A DNA stretch of 48,832 nt from Chlorogloeopsis fritschii PCC 6912 (GTDB lineage: Bacteria > Cyanobacteriota > Cyanobacteriia > Cyanobacteriales > Nostocaceae), in contig NZ_AJLN01000071.1 in assembly GCF_000317285.1 (NCBI RefSeq), forward strand, positions 1-48,832, in the 5' to 3' direction. The translations under genes and the position numbers were made by a program. Below, in pieces: positions 8,126 through 16,980 of the stretch. Each line of letters begins with the position of its first letter. The first letter of the stretch is position 1. The notes under the pieces were generated by a model. It searched no databases, had not been told where the DNA came from, and saw nothing but the letters and a program-made list of their open reading frames with translations.

Positions 8126-10240
8126 ATGAGAAAAAAGATGAAAGAGATACTTTACCTAGAAATCCCTGTCCCCGATACATCAGCTGTACGCCAATGGCTG
8201 CAAGCTGAATTTGAACCGGGAACTGGGGAAAAAGTCCTGACACCGGATGGCTTTCGTCTGAGAATGATGGGAAATACAGTTAGTCAGGGGAGTATTTCGG
8301 AAAACTTACCCCCTGAACTTTCTATTTTTGTCTGGTCAGTGCAGCGAACAACCTATTTAAAAGCGTTTCGTTGGTCAAGTCAACCCTTTCCTCAAGAAAA
8401 GCAAATACTCAAACGCCTGACTAATGAAATCAGAAATCGCTTTCCACATCACTATCCTGAACCACCAGCAATTGATTTGTCTAAGCAATCTATTTTTGAG
8501 GCGCTAGCTCCCTATTATCCCCTTACTGTCAAGTACTTTCAGAAAATACCGAATGGAGAATACGATCTCAAACGGGCATACTGGTGGGAGCAACGCTGGC
8601 GTCAAGGTGTGCGCAATCCCCAGAAGCCGCGACAGGTAGTGTTTTCTCATCGTGGGGATAGGGAGTTAGGGGCAGAGGAGCAGAAGGGCAATCCCCAATA
8701 CGATCTCATCTATATCGGTGGCGCACTGGGTGTGATCCATGCGGCGGTGATGGCAAAACTGGGTTATAAAGTTTTATTGGTGGAAAGATTACCTTTTGGA
8801 CGCATGAACCGGGAATGGAATATTTCCCGCGATGAAATTCAAAGCTTGATAAATTTGGGTTTGCTTACTCCTGCCGAAGTTGAATCAATAATCGCGCGGG
8901 AGTACAAAGACGGATTTAATAAATTTTTTGATGCTTATGTTCCCCAAAATCTCAAAGCGCCTGTATTGCACACTCCCACAGTATTAAATTTGGCTTTAAA
9001 TTCCGAAAAATTACTGCATCTGTGTGGACAAAAGCTACGAACAGCAGGTGGTGAAATTTGGGATGAAACAGAGTTTGTAAAAGCTGATATTTATACTTCG
9101 GAAGTTGTCGTTACGGTTCAAAATTTAGGCGATCGCACACAGAAGCAAGTTAGTGGAAGATTACTGGTAGATGCGATGGGAACAGCCTCGCCGATCGCTT
9201 GGCAATTAAATGGTAGTCGTGCTTTTGACAGTGTATGCCCGACGGTGGGGGCAGTTGTTGAGCGTGGATTTGAACCAGGGGTTTGGGATTCTCAGTACGG
9301 AGATGTTTTGAACAGTCACGGTGATATTTCCAGGGGCAGGCAGTTAATTTGGGAATTGTTTCCCGGAGCAGATGAAGAATTGACAATTTATTTATTTCAC
9401 TACCACCAAGTCAATGCTCAAAATCCCGGTTCTTTATTGGAAATGTACGAAGACTTTTTTACGATTTTGCCAGAATATCGACGCTGCGATCTGGACAAAT
9501 TGGTGTGGAAGAAGGCGACATTTGGATATATTCCGGGGCATTTTAGTGTTGATAGTCGCGATCGCACAGTTGCATTCGATAGATTGATTGCCATTGGTGA
9601 TGCGGCATCGCTTCAGTCTCCTCTCGTGTTCACGGGCTTTGGTTCCCTAGTTCGCAATTTAGCACGCCTCACCACTCTTTTAGATGTCGCCCTCAAACAT
9701 AACCTGCTTTCTGCGCAACACCTGAACCGAATTCGTGCCTTCCAAAATAATATTGCCGTGACTTGGATGTTTTCTAAAGGCATGATGGTGCCAACTGGAA
9801 AAAATTTACCACCAGAGCGCATCAATACTATGCTCAATAACTTCTTTGGGTTATTAGCAGACGAATCAAAAGAAGTCGCAGACGATTTTATTAAAGATAG
9901 ATTTGATTGGTTGACATTTAATCGATTAGCGCTGAAAGCAGCTCGGAAAAATCCCGCTTTACTGCTGTGGATCTGGGAGTTAGCTGGAGCTAAGGATTTA
10001 CTGCGGTGGACAAGTAACTATTTTGACTTTACCCGTCATTCTCTAGTCAGCACCCTGTTAAGTGGATGGTTGCCAAATTTACTGCGCAGGTTCCGTCCTT
10101 GGTTAGAACCCCGTTATCCAGCATTATGGTTGCAACTATTAGCAATTAACTATAGTCTGATTGCAGGTAAAGGTCGCCCTGATAACAAAGTAGTAAAAAT
10201 TACCACCGAGCAACAACTTCAAAAGTCAATTGTTAATTAG
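8126..10240 (+). CDS. cruA: FAD-dependent lycopene cyclase-like protein (CruA/CruP family)
   Basis: The product (about 704 residues) carries a Rossmann FAD motif near residue 195 (YDLIYIGGALGVIHAAVMAKLGYKVLLVER), then FGRMNREWNISRDEIQSLINLGLL, the pattern I associate with the CruA/CruP lycopene cyclases. Later come 'DAMGTASPIAWQ' and 'IAIGDAASLQSPLVFTGFGSLVRNL', the second FAD contact. CruA-type enzymes cyclise lycopene ends in carotenoid synthesis at the membrane. About 190 residues precede the FAD domain, so the protein is long for a cyclase. Starts are ambiguous: TTG 8117, ATG 8126 or ATG 8138; GGAG at 8122-8125 fits 8138 best, though with a long gap. A Gly/Glu-rich insert lies just before the FAD motif. 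CruA versus CruP, and activity, are not settled. Confidence 0.7.
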   Translation: MRKKMKEILYLEIPVPDTSAVRQWLQAEFEPGTGEKVLTPDGFRLRMMGNTVSQGSISENLPPELSIFVWSVQRTTYLKAFRWSSQPFPQEKQILKRLTNEIRNRFPHHYPEPPAIDLSKQSIFEALAPYYPLTVKYFQKIPNGEYDLKRAYWWEQRWRQGVRNPQKPRQVVFSHRGDRELGAEEQKGNPQYDLIYIGGALGVIHAAVMAKLGYKVLLVERLPFGRMNREWNISRDEIQSLINLGLLTPAEVESIIAREYKDGFNKFFDAYVPQNLKAPVLHTPTVLNLALNSEKLLHLCGQKLRTAGGEIWDETEFVKADIYTSEVVVTVQNLGDRTQKQVSGRLLVDAMGTASPIAWQLNGSRAFDSVCPTVGAVVERGFEPGVWDSQYGDVLNSHGDISRGRQLIWELFPGADEELTIYLFHYHQVNAQNPGSLLEMYEDFFTILPEYRRCDLDKLVWKKATFGYIPGHFSVDSRDRTVAFDRLIAIGDAASLQSPLVFTGFGSLVRNLARLTTLLDVALKHNLLSAQHLNRIRAFQNNIAVTWMFSKGMMVPTGKNLPPERINTMLNNFFGLLADESKEVADDFIKDRFDWLTFNRLALKAARKNPALLLWIWELAGAKDLLRWTSNYFDFTRHSLVSTLLSGWLPNLLRRFRPWLEPRYPALWLQLLAINYSLIAGKGRPDNKVVKITTEQQLQKSIVN

Positions 10241-10269
10241 TCAATAGTCTATATATCCAAAAATTTTTA

Positions 10270-10463
10270 GGCGTTGCTGATTCAAAGTATGAATTTGCCT
10301 CACGCAGAGGAGCCAGTGCGTTGGGGAGACAGTGCGTTGCGCGGGTTAAGCGCGTTGTAGCAACTGTCGTCGGCTCTGCTGACTTAAAGCAACTGGCGTT
10401 CGCAGAGAGTAAGAGTTTTAAATGCCTGATTTTTAAATTTCATGCCTCAATTCAGCAACGCCG
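10270..10463. mobile_element. MITE-like element with inverted ends and 7-bp target duplication
   Basis: The left end reads GGCGTTGCTGATTCAAAG and the right end, complemented, reads GGCGTTGCTGAATTGAGG. The arms match at 19 of 24 positions, including the first 11. ATTTTTA occurs immediately outside on both sides (10263-10269 and 10464-10470), consistent with a 7-bp target-site duplication. The 194-bp interior has no transposase and carries GC-rich words (CCAGTGCGTTG, GCGTTGTAGCAACTG, GTCGGCTCTGC) that recur at 16480-16720. It is probably a non-autonomous element moved by a transposase elsewhere in the genome. Confidence 0.7.
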
Positions 10464-10484
10464 ATTTTTACTAATGACAAATGA

Positions 10485-12092
10485 CTATTGACTATTTGGG
10501 CTTGGGCGAAAATTCGGCAGTTCCACAGATGCCAAAGACGTTCGCTTTTTGGGTGGACGCTGGGGATAAAGTAGTGGAGAAGGCGAATTAGAATGGGCAG
10601 AGTCGTCAGTAACTGGTTGTGTAGGCACAGATGTTGCTGGTAACTGCTGGGGTGATAATTGCAAAGTTTCTACCAAGTCATCCTGATTGTCGTCAGAGTT
10701 AGTCTCAGGGTTGGTGATAATGTTATTTACTAATTCCTCGCTATCATCCAAAGCTGTGGCAAAACTTTCTGAACTTTGCACCATAACTTCCTCACCGTCT
10801 TCTACATCTATATCATCATCATCTGCTACATCTTTTTCTTGGGTAGGCTGTGGTGATGCAGGTTGAGCAGTAAAAAATGTTTGGAAGAGGTTATTTAGTT
10901 GTTCTTCTAAATTTGACTGCTCTGAAGGTGAAACTGGTGTTGATGGGGTGGAGCTATCGATTTCTGGCTGAATGTTTGGTTGGTTTGCTGTGGATTGAGC
11001 TTCCTGAATTGATGTATTTATAATCGGTGATTGGATAGGAGGAGTAGAATGTTCCCATCGATGGAGCGGTAGGTTAAATTCCTTCCATACATTGTTAGGT
11101 TCATCCTCTAAGGATTCTGATTCTGCTGTCCAAGGTCGAATTGGTCGTTGATTGGAGAAAATAGAGTTAGCTTGCTTAGAGTGCGTAGTGTTTCTATTAC
11201 CTACACTGCTTTGAGGATTATCCTCTAACGAATCATAGCTGGGGACTGTAGTGTCCAAACATTTTTCCAAAGCTGCTTTAAATTGTAGAGTTTGGCGTTG
11301 CTGCCGCATCAGCCGAGAACGTAACTCTCGATTAGAATTTTCTGATTGCAATAGCTGGTGAGATTGTTCGTTGTATTTAGTTTGAAGTAAGGCACATTCC
11401 CGCTCTAGCTGGGCGAGGCGATTCTGGCTAATTTCTAGCTGCCCTTTAGAACTTTCAATAAAAATTTCCTGAGTTTGAACGGTAGAGACAGCAGTTTCCA
11501 ATTGCTCAAACAGCGACTTGATTTGCTCTTGGGCAGCAGCAAGCTCTTGAGCTTGTTGCTTGAGCATTGTTTCTGCAATTGTTGAGCGCTTGCTCTGCAA
11601 CTGCAAAGCTTCTTCTGACTCAGTTAAGGCTGCTTTTAAATGTTCTACTTGTTCGTATAATTCATTATTGGCAGAACGCAATTCCTCATTTAATGCTAGC
11701 AGTTGCTGAAATTCAGCTCCTACTAGTTCTTGTTCTTGTTGATCGGGTTCAGCAACCCAATCTTGCTCAGGTTCAGGCTGCTGTAATGGTGGTTGAGTGA
11801 ATTCCAGTACGCGATCGCTTGCTACCTGCGTGTTGGCAACTGATAACGAACTAGTGTGTGAAAGTAACTCTTCGGCAGTCGGGGTGCGATCGCAATCTGT
11901 TTCATCAATTACCTCTGCTTGAGATTGCCGAGCTTCTGCTGGTGCCAGTAGTGGTAAGTACGATATTGTCTTGTTTGTAGGATGCCCAACAAAATCAAAA
12001 GGACAACTGGCTTGTTGTGGTTGTGCCACATTGGCAGAATTAAGGGGTTTAAGGAAATTCCCGTTATTTGGGGTGTCTGCTTCATTCATCAC
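10485..12092 (-). CDS. Long coiled-coil protein of unknown function
   Basis: The 535-residue product has no signal peptide or membrane span. Residues 1-115 are unstructured and Pro/Gln-rich. Residues about 118-280 are a continuous coiled coil (LLALNEELRSANNELYEQVE, repeated Leu/Ala/Gln heptads). Residues 290-535 are disordered, Ser/Pro/Asn/Asp-rich, with an acidic patch near 425-435 (DDDDIDVEDGEE) and a basic PPKKR near the end. This architecture suggests a structural or scaffold role; I do not recognise a family. It is the last gene of a same-strand series starting with the permease, but 268 bp separate it from the gene before, so it may have its own promoter. Confidence 0.7.
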   Translation of the reverse strand: MMNEADTPNNGNFLKPLNSANVAQPQQASCPFDFVGHPTNKTISYLPLLAPAEARQSQAEVIDETDCDRTPTAEELLSHTSSLSVANTQVASDRVLEFTQPPLQQPEPEQDWVAEPDQQEQELVGAEFQQLLALNEELRSANNELYEQVEHLKAALTESEEALQLQSKRSTIAETMLKQQAQELAAAQEQIKSLFEQLETAVSTVQTQEIFIESSKGQLEISQNRLAQLERECALLQTKYNEQSHQLLQSENSNRELRSRLMRQQRQTLQFKAALEKCLDTTVPSYDSLEDNPQSSVGNRNTTHSKQANSIFSNQRPIRPWTAESESLEDEPNNVWKEFNLPLHRWEHSTPPIQSPIINTSIQEAQSTANQPNIQPEIDSSTPSTPVSPSEQSNLEEQLNNLFQTFFTAQPASPQPTQEKDVADDDDIDVEDGEEVMVQSSESFATALDDSEELVNNIITNPETNSDDNQDDLVETLQLSPQQLPATSVPTQPVTDDSAHSNSPSPLLYPQRPPKKRTSLASVELPNFRPSPNSQ

Positions 12093-12360
12093 TGTTCACC
12101 CACCAGCTTCAAACTAATTGATTGGAGAATCCGAGAGCACGACTGAATTGTCAGTGCTGTATTTTCAAAATTTACTCTAGAAGGCAAGTTCGCCTGCTCC
12201 CCAGAAAGAGTTGTCTTAATTAAATTAGTTATAACTTTCTCTCACCACGACCAGCAAAAAAACAAAATTTGACAATCTGCCATTTTTGATGATTTTACGG
12301 GTGCTAATTTCAAGATCTGGGTGATTAGGAGAATCAGCGAACAATCACAACCCCTCATTA

Positions 12361-13902
12361 TTAGGGAAGCCAACGGGGATGAAATCCAACTAAAGGAAGT
12401 TGTTCTGGTTTTAGTTCTGCAGTCTCCTGAGAATCAATTATGGGCAATAAGGGCATCAACCACAAGCTACTGGTAGCAATCGCTTCTCCATCTTCGGTGG
12501 TGAGAACTTGGGCATCTGGTGATGTGACAGGAGTTGTCTGCGATACTACTTGGTCAAATAATAGTCCCAAACCATCAGGAGATAAACTCATTTGTACGTT
12601 CCGCTGATCGGGCGGTAGTACTAACAATGGTTTCTGCTTGCCTGTTTTGAGATCGATTGCCACTAGATATGGCTGTTCTTGATAAAATTCTCCTGGTAAT
12701 AGCTGTGTGAGCAAGCAGTAAAGGGTGGGAGAAGCTGTATCAAACTGGCACTTGACTATGGAACCTTTTGTAGTTAACAGTTTTTTTTGAACACCTTGGT
12801 TGGTGACTAAAAATAAGTCTCGCGTATAATCTGTATTAAACTTCACCATTGCAGCTTGAGAACCATCTGGTGAAAAAGCTTGTACTAATCCAAACTGCGG
12901 GAAAAAATCTAGGGGTTTTGTACCATCAGCCTGGAGGGGCAAAATAGCTGTTCCCTGCCCTTGGGCAACTGCTACGGCTTTACTGTCTGGCGTAATCATA
13001 AAGTCTCCCCCCGGTTGGCTTTGCAGACGTTGTGGGGTATTCCCAGTATCTCGATTTACTGGAATAAACCATAAGCCAAAATCGTTGGGATTAGTTTTAT
13101 TTCCCCGTTGAATGACGATAGTTTGCCCATCGGGTGATAAGTCAAATTTCAGGTTTTGATAATCTTTATTATCTAAAATTAAATCAATTTTACTGGCAGA
13201 TTCTGCATTTTGATGATGTGGGGCGGAGAAACCAGTAGTAACCGTGTATAATTGAGCCGACAATATATCCTGGTTGTTGGCAGGGCGAGCAGAAAATAAA
13301 ATTTTCTCCCCATCTGGAAATGGCTGAAAGTCAAGTACAACTAAATCTTTCGGAGTAAGTATCTTTTTTTGCTCTTGTGTCAAGTTGTAGAGAACTAATC
13401 TTCCTTGATCTTCTTGCTCTGCTCCGATGTAAAGAAGAATGCGATCGCGTGTGCTAAAAGTGGTGCTAAAAGGTTGCATTACACCCTTTTTCCCACCTTG
13501 AACAGCAAATTTATCCTTTGCATCCTTTAGTTGCACTTTATAAGTTGTTCCATAGGGTGCTGGGGTGATAAAGGTATAACCCATGCGTCGCCCTGCCCAA
13601 CTGATTGTACCTGCTAAGGGAGGCTCGATTTTCAAATTTTCCTCTACGCTTTTAGTGTCCATTGGGCGACTAAAGGTAAGGATAAAGGTTTTATATTCTG
13701 CTCCAATTTTTTTATCTTGGGAGGCATCATTCGTTAATATATCTTTTTCTTCTGTTTGAACGTGCTTCCAAGTAAATTCCCTGACATTTGCTTTAACTGC
13801 ATTACCTTGGGAGATGAGTAGCCCAATTATCAAAATTAATAGCAACATCAGGGCGATCGCGATCCGATCTAGTGGTTGGAAAATTGCTTTTTTAGTAGTC
13901 AT
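12361..13902 (-). CDS. Membrane-anchored protein with Ig-like and TolB/WD40-like propeller regions
   Basis: The 513-residue product has an N-terminal hydrophobic segment (residues about 13-31, IAIALMLLLILIIGLLISQ), then an Ig-like domain at about 60-150 of the Big_5/SbsA type ('FILTFSRPMDTKSVEENLKIEPPLAGTISW'). Repeated propeller blades of the PD40/TolB type follow ('DFQPFPDGEKILFSA', 'FDLSPDGQTIVIQ', 'FMITPDSKAVAVA', 'QAFSPDGSQAAMV', 'MSLSPDGLGLLFD'). It is most likely periplasmic, tethered to the inner membrane, with a binding role; no enzyme motif is visible. It lies 81 bp downstream of the TIGR03943 gene on the same strand. The start codon falls inside heptamer repeats. Confidence 0.75.
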   Translation of the reverse strand: MTTKKAIFQPLDRIAIALMLLLILIIGLLISQGNAVKANVREFTWKHVQTEEKDILTNDASQDKKIGAEYKTFILTFSRPMDTKSVEENLKIEPPLAGTISWAGRRMGYTFITPAPYGTTYKVQLKDAKDKFAVQGGKKGVMQPFSTTFSTRDRILLYIGAEQEDQGRLVLYNLTQEQKKILTPKDLVVLDFQPFPDGEKILFSARPANNQDILSAQLYTVTTGFSAPHHQNAESASKIDLILDNKDYQNLKFDLSPDGQTIVIQRGNKTNPNDFGLWFIPVNRDTGNTPQRLQSQPGGDFMITPDSKAVAVAQGQGTAILPLQADGTKPLDFFPQFGLVQAFSPDGSQAAMVKFNTDYTRDLFLVTNQGVQKKLLTTKGSIVKCQFDTASPTLYCLLTQLLPGEFYQEQPYLVAIDLKTGKQKPLLVLPPDQRNVQMSLSPDGLGLLFDQVVSQTTPVTSPDAQVLTTEDGEAIATSSLWLMPLLPIIDSQETAELKPEQLPLVGFHPRWLP

Positions 13903-13950
13903 TAGTCATTTGTTATTAGTCATTTGTCATTAGTCATTTGTCATTAGTCA
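13901..13950. repeat. 14-bp tandem repeat (two heptamers per unit)
   Basis: Three full units and a partial fourth of ATTAGTCATTTGTY follow one another, each made of ATTAGTC plus ATTTGTY. The first overlaps the start codon of the propeller gene. A looser copy of the same words sits at about 14750-14785, between the next two genes upstream. This is STRR-type repeat material. Confidence 0.75.
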
Positions 13951-13983
13951 AATTACTTTGAATTGTCTACTTTGGACTAATAA

Positions 13984-14757
13984 CTAATAACTATAGGGAT
14001 TTTTGGGTTGAGGAATTTTTTTAAGTGAGTTAGCAACAATTGTCAGTTGGCGTTTGCCCGCTAGTGTTTCTGTAGCCATTTGCCCTTCTACTTCCAACCA
14101 TGTATCAGGAGGGTACTGTTCGCGAGTTTCTGACAATTTGACAGGTAATCCTACAGGATAAGCATCTGCTGCACAACAAGTCAGAACAAATCGCGCTAAT
14201 AATAAATGTTCTTTTCCTAGCTGTGGTGGATGAATCACAAATCCCTGTACCTTGACTTTATTTCCTTGATATCTATCTGGTTCTGGATAGACATTTAGCA
14301 TCCGTACCCAATCTACTAGCGATCGCTCTTCAGGAGGAACGGCAGCACGAAATGCCTGTGGTTTAACACGCGTTGAACCCAATAACTCACTCAAATCCCG
14401 TTGCAGTGCTTTGTCGCTAGCAAAAACTTGGGGTGTGATCATGAAGCCCAAAATCGCTGATGTTAATAGGAAAGTACTACCCCAGCCTGGAGGAAATAAA
14501 GTTATATGTTGAACATTGGTATTCGCTTCACGACGAGACAACTGTAATAGTTCTTTGGCTCTGAAAATACTGATAATCAGCAAGCATAAAGCAGCTGCAA
14601 TTACCAATCCAAAAAAATTTGGATGGATCAACAAATTCAGTTTGTTAGTTAACCAATATTTCAACATCAAAATGCCCCAGGCTGCAATCGCTAAAACATC
14701 CAGCCAGGGAAGTAACCTGTTTGTAATTTTATTTCTACGGTTTTGATTATTAGTCAT
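13984..14757 (-). CDS. TIGR03943 family permease-associated membrane protein
   Basis: The 257-residue product has hydrophobic segments at about 14-34, 43-65 and 90-112, then a soluble C-terminal domain with 'DWVRMLNVYPEPDRYQGNKVKVQGFVIHPP', 'FVLTCCAADAYPVGLPV' and 'WLEVEGQMATET'. This is the pattern of the TIGR03943/DUF1980 proteins that pair with UPF0718 permeases. The Cys-Cys-Ala-Ala-Asp motif is characteristic and could bind metal, though that is inference. It follows the permease gene by 48 bp on the same strand, so the two are probably co-transcribed and act as one transporter. The substrate is unknown. Confidence 0.85.
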   Translation of the reverse strand: MTNNQNRRNKITNRLLPWLDVLAIAAWGILMLKYWLTNKLNLLIHPNFFGLVIAAALCLLIISIFRAKELLQLSRREANTNVQHITLFPPGWGSTFLLTSAILGFMITPQVFASDKALQRDLSELLGSTRVKPQAFRAAVPPEERSLVDWVRMLNVYPEPDRYQGNKVKVQGFVIHPPQLGKEHLLLARFVLTCCAADAYPVGLPVKLSETREQYPPDTWLEVEGQMATETLAGKRQLTIVANSLKKIPQPKNPYSY

Positions 14758-14805
14758 TGGTTATTAGTCATTTGTCATTAGTTATTGGTAAAAACAAAAG
14801 ACTAG

Positions 14806-15864
14806 TTAAAAGATGTACAAGTTAAGCGTAAGAGTGAACAAGAATGTCAATAGTGCTGGTAAAGCAAATAAGTAAAAAATCGCTTGGGGTTTAAATATTG
14901 CTAACAAAAGACCAACGGCTTTAATATCAATCATTGGGCCAAATACCAGAAATGCTAATAGGGAACCACTCGTAAAGGTTGAAGCAAAAGAGAGAGCAAA
15001 AAAAGAATCGACAGTAGAACAAATTGACACTACTGCGGCTAATACCAACATAGCTGTAATAGAACTAACTGGCCCTGCTCCTAGACTCAGAATCAATTCG
15101 CGGGGAGCTAGAACTTGAATCGCAGCGGCAATCGCACTGCCAATCACTAATACCCCTCCTAACTCTCGCAATTCCTGGATAGTATTTTCTACTACTAGCC
15201 GTAGTTTAGCTGCTAAGGGTTTACCGTAACTAGAAGCCGTGGCTTCAGCGGCAGCAGTTTCTAAACGCATGGTTTGCCCTACTCCCAGTAAATATGTGCC
15301 TGATTGTAGTAAGGCAGGTGTACCCGCTTGCTGCTGCATTTGATAATTTTTAGAGCCGCGTTGGGATTGTGTTCTCAAAGCCGGGTTAAATTTTAAATAA
15401 CGCGCGATCGTTGGTTGAACAAAAGGAGTCAAGTCTTTTTGAAAGCTAAAGACAAAAGCAACAATAGTGGCAATTAATAGGGAAAACACTACACGTAATA
15501 CTACTATTTCTGGCTGGTCGTGAAATGCTGTCCAAGTTGCCCAGATGACAATTGGGTTAATTGTGGGTGCTGCTAGCAAAAAGCCAATTGCCACTGGTGT
15601 CGGTACTCCCTGTATCAATAATCGCCGCGCCACTGGCACGTTACCGCACTCACATACAGGGAATAAAAAGCCTACCATACTGCCGACTAACGCACCCATG
15701 AGCGGGTTTTTAGGCATTTTATCTGCTAAGTTGCGCTCATCAACAAAAAATAGCAGCAAACTGGAGAAAAACACTCCTAGCAGTAGAAAAGGCATCGCCT
15801 CGACTAGCAGACTCAGAAATAGAGTAAAACCATTGTTAAGTTGATTCATGGGCGTCGCTGTCAA
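14806..15864 (-). CDS. UPF0718/DUF318 family permease
   Basis: The 352-residue polytopic protein has about eight to ten membrane segments. Two similar halves carry the family motifs: 'FLFPVCECGNVPVARRLLIQGVPTPVAIGFLLAAPTINP' in the first and 'SICSTVDSFFALSFASTFTSGSLLAFLVFGPMIDIKAV' in the second. The CECGN and CSTxDxF cysteine motifs and the 'APTINP' loop match YraQ/ArsP_1-like permeases. Members include organoarsenical exporters, but the substrate here cannot be read from sequence. It heads the minus-strand group with the TIGR03943 subunit 48 bp downstream. I saw no clear Zur or ArsR operator upstream. Confidence 0.85.
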   Translation of the reverse strand: MTATPMNQLNNGFTLFLSLLVEAMPFLLLGVFFSSLLLFFVDERNLADKMPKNPLMGALVGSMVGFLFPVCECGNVPVARRLLIQGVPTPVAIGFLLAAPTINPIVIWATWTAFHDQPEIVVLRVVFSLLIATIVAFVFSFQKDLTPFVQPTIARYLKFNPALRTQSQRGSKNYQMQQQAGTPALLQSGTYLLGVGQTMRLETAAAEATASSYGKPLAAKLRLVVENTIQELRELGGVLVIGSAIAAAIQVLAPRELILSLGAGPVSSITAMLVLAAVVSICSTVDSFFALSFASTFTSGSLLAFLVFGPMIDIKAVGLLLAIFKPQAIFYLFALPALLTFLFTLTLNLYIF

Positions 15865-16479
15865 AAGCGGTTTTGAATTTTAAGGTTCTGCCAAGTCATT
15901 CTATCGGAATGGGGATCGTAAACAAGTGCAGATAATTAAAGTTCCATTAAACAATCGGTAAATACTCGGTTTGTCAGGTAATTGTTGAAAGCTTGCAAAG
16001 CATTACTGATCATGGATACTTTGTTTTACTTGAGTTTGTTTAGAAATGAATCCTATACATAGATAGCGAAACGTCAAAAATGGTTCCTAGTCTAGAACTT
16101 CAGTACATCTACTAATTGATTAGCTTTTCTTATGATTATATTAAACTTACTCAATCTAATGCGATCATCTACGTATTTTCATCAATAGTTTACATTCTTT
16201 CAAAAAGGCAGAAATCGCTGTCAGTGATTGCTGATTTTGAGTAAATGGTTATTTTTGCAAACTATGTTTTGAGTTTTTACTACAAAAATTTTCATATCGC
16301 AATACCAAAACGCAAAATTTCTAGTGAGTGGAATAATTTGTTTATACAAATAGGCAGAATCTGTATACTTAAGTTCCGAAAGCGTAAAACAATATTAAGA
16401 TTTATTTTTTAACCAGAAAGAGGCGAGCTGAGATCTGACGCCATTCTCAATAACAGTAAGGTGGAGAGAAGACCTGCAG

Positions 16480-16752
16480 TGAGGCAGTGCGTTGCGGAGC
16501 CAGTGCGTTGCGGAGAGAAGTCTGAGCGGCGGCTTCCGCCGATGGTGCGAGCGGGGATAGCTGTGGTTGCTGTGCAACCACAGCGTCGGCTCTGCCGACA
16601 GCAGAAAAATCTCCGATTTTTCTGCCCCCGCCGCACCTGCATGGCAATCAGAACTTCGGAGGGTTCCCCCCGTTGTAGCACCTGGTGTCGGGTTAAGAGC
16701 GTTGTAGCAACTGCCGAAAGGGTTTCCCACGCCCAGGGAACTTCGGAGCACT
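16480..16752. repeat. GC-rich dispersed-repeat cluster with four consecutive perfect hairpins
   Basis: Four back-to-back perfect hairpins occupy 16527-16625: CGGCGG/CCGCCG (16527-16541), GCTGTGGTTGC/GCAACCACAGC (16560-16584), GTCGGC/GCCGAC (16585-16599) and GCAGAAAAATC/GATTTTTCTGC (16601-16625). Each has a 3-nt loop. Flanking words CAGTGCGTTGCGG, GTTAAGAGCGTTGTAGCAA and GAACTTCGGAG repeat within the cluster, and several recur inside the MITE-like element at 10270-10463. The base composition differs sharply from the AT-rich flanks. Confidence 0.75.
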
Positions 16753-16816
16753 GTACATAACCTAAAAATAAGGGTTTGAGGAAAGTTAGGCAGTGCCCAC
16801 CCTACAAAAATTGCTT

Positions 16817-16847
16817 TTGTGTAAAGTCTGTGTTAGCTAAGTATAAT
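16817..16847 (+). promoter_or_regulatory. Possible sigma-70-type promoter for the CBS-kinase gene
   Basis: TTGTGT (16817-16822) and TATAAT (16842-16847) are separated by 19 bp, upstream of the plus-strand gene at 16981. The -10 is perfect, the -35 weak and the spacing long. No transcript data are available. Confidence 0.3.
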
Positions 16848-16980
16848 TACAAGACATTGTCTTAGTAATTGTATTTAATACTACTTTTATTTATAATTCT
16901 CTATTTTTCCTTAATATCCAGGCACAAAGGCTAAAATATTAGCTTATTAGTTCTCTGGAAGATAAGAAATAGGGTGCCCA

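Larger units (their letters stand above)
15865..16980. other. 1.1-kb intergenic region, no supported gene
   Basis: The first half (15865-16430) is AT-rich with no convincing reading frame or RNA gene. The second half holds a GC-rich cluster of hairpins and dispersed repeats (16480-16750). Reading frames there lie wholly inside the repeats and look spurious. The last 200 bp are AT-rich leader to the CBS-kinase gene. Confidence 0.6.

Noticed and set aside
16395-16760. Overlapping open frames of 66-118 aa in the GC-rich island
   Set aside because: They exist on both strands and in several frames because of the palindromic GC-rich repeats; no domain or ribosome site.
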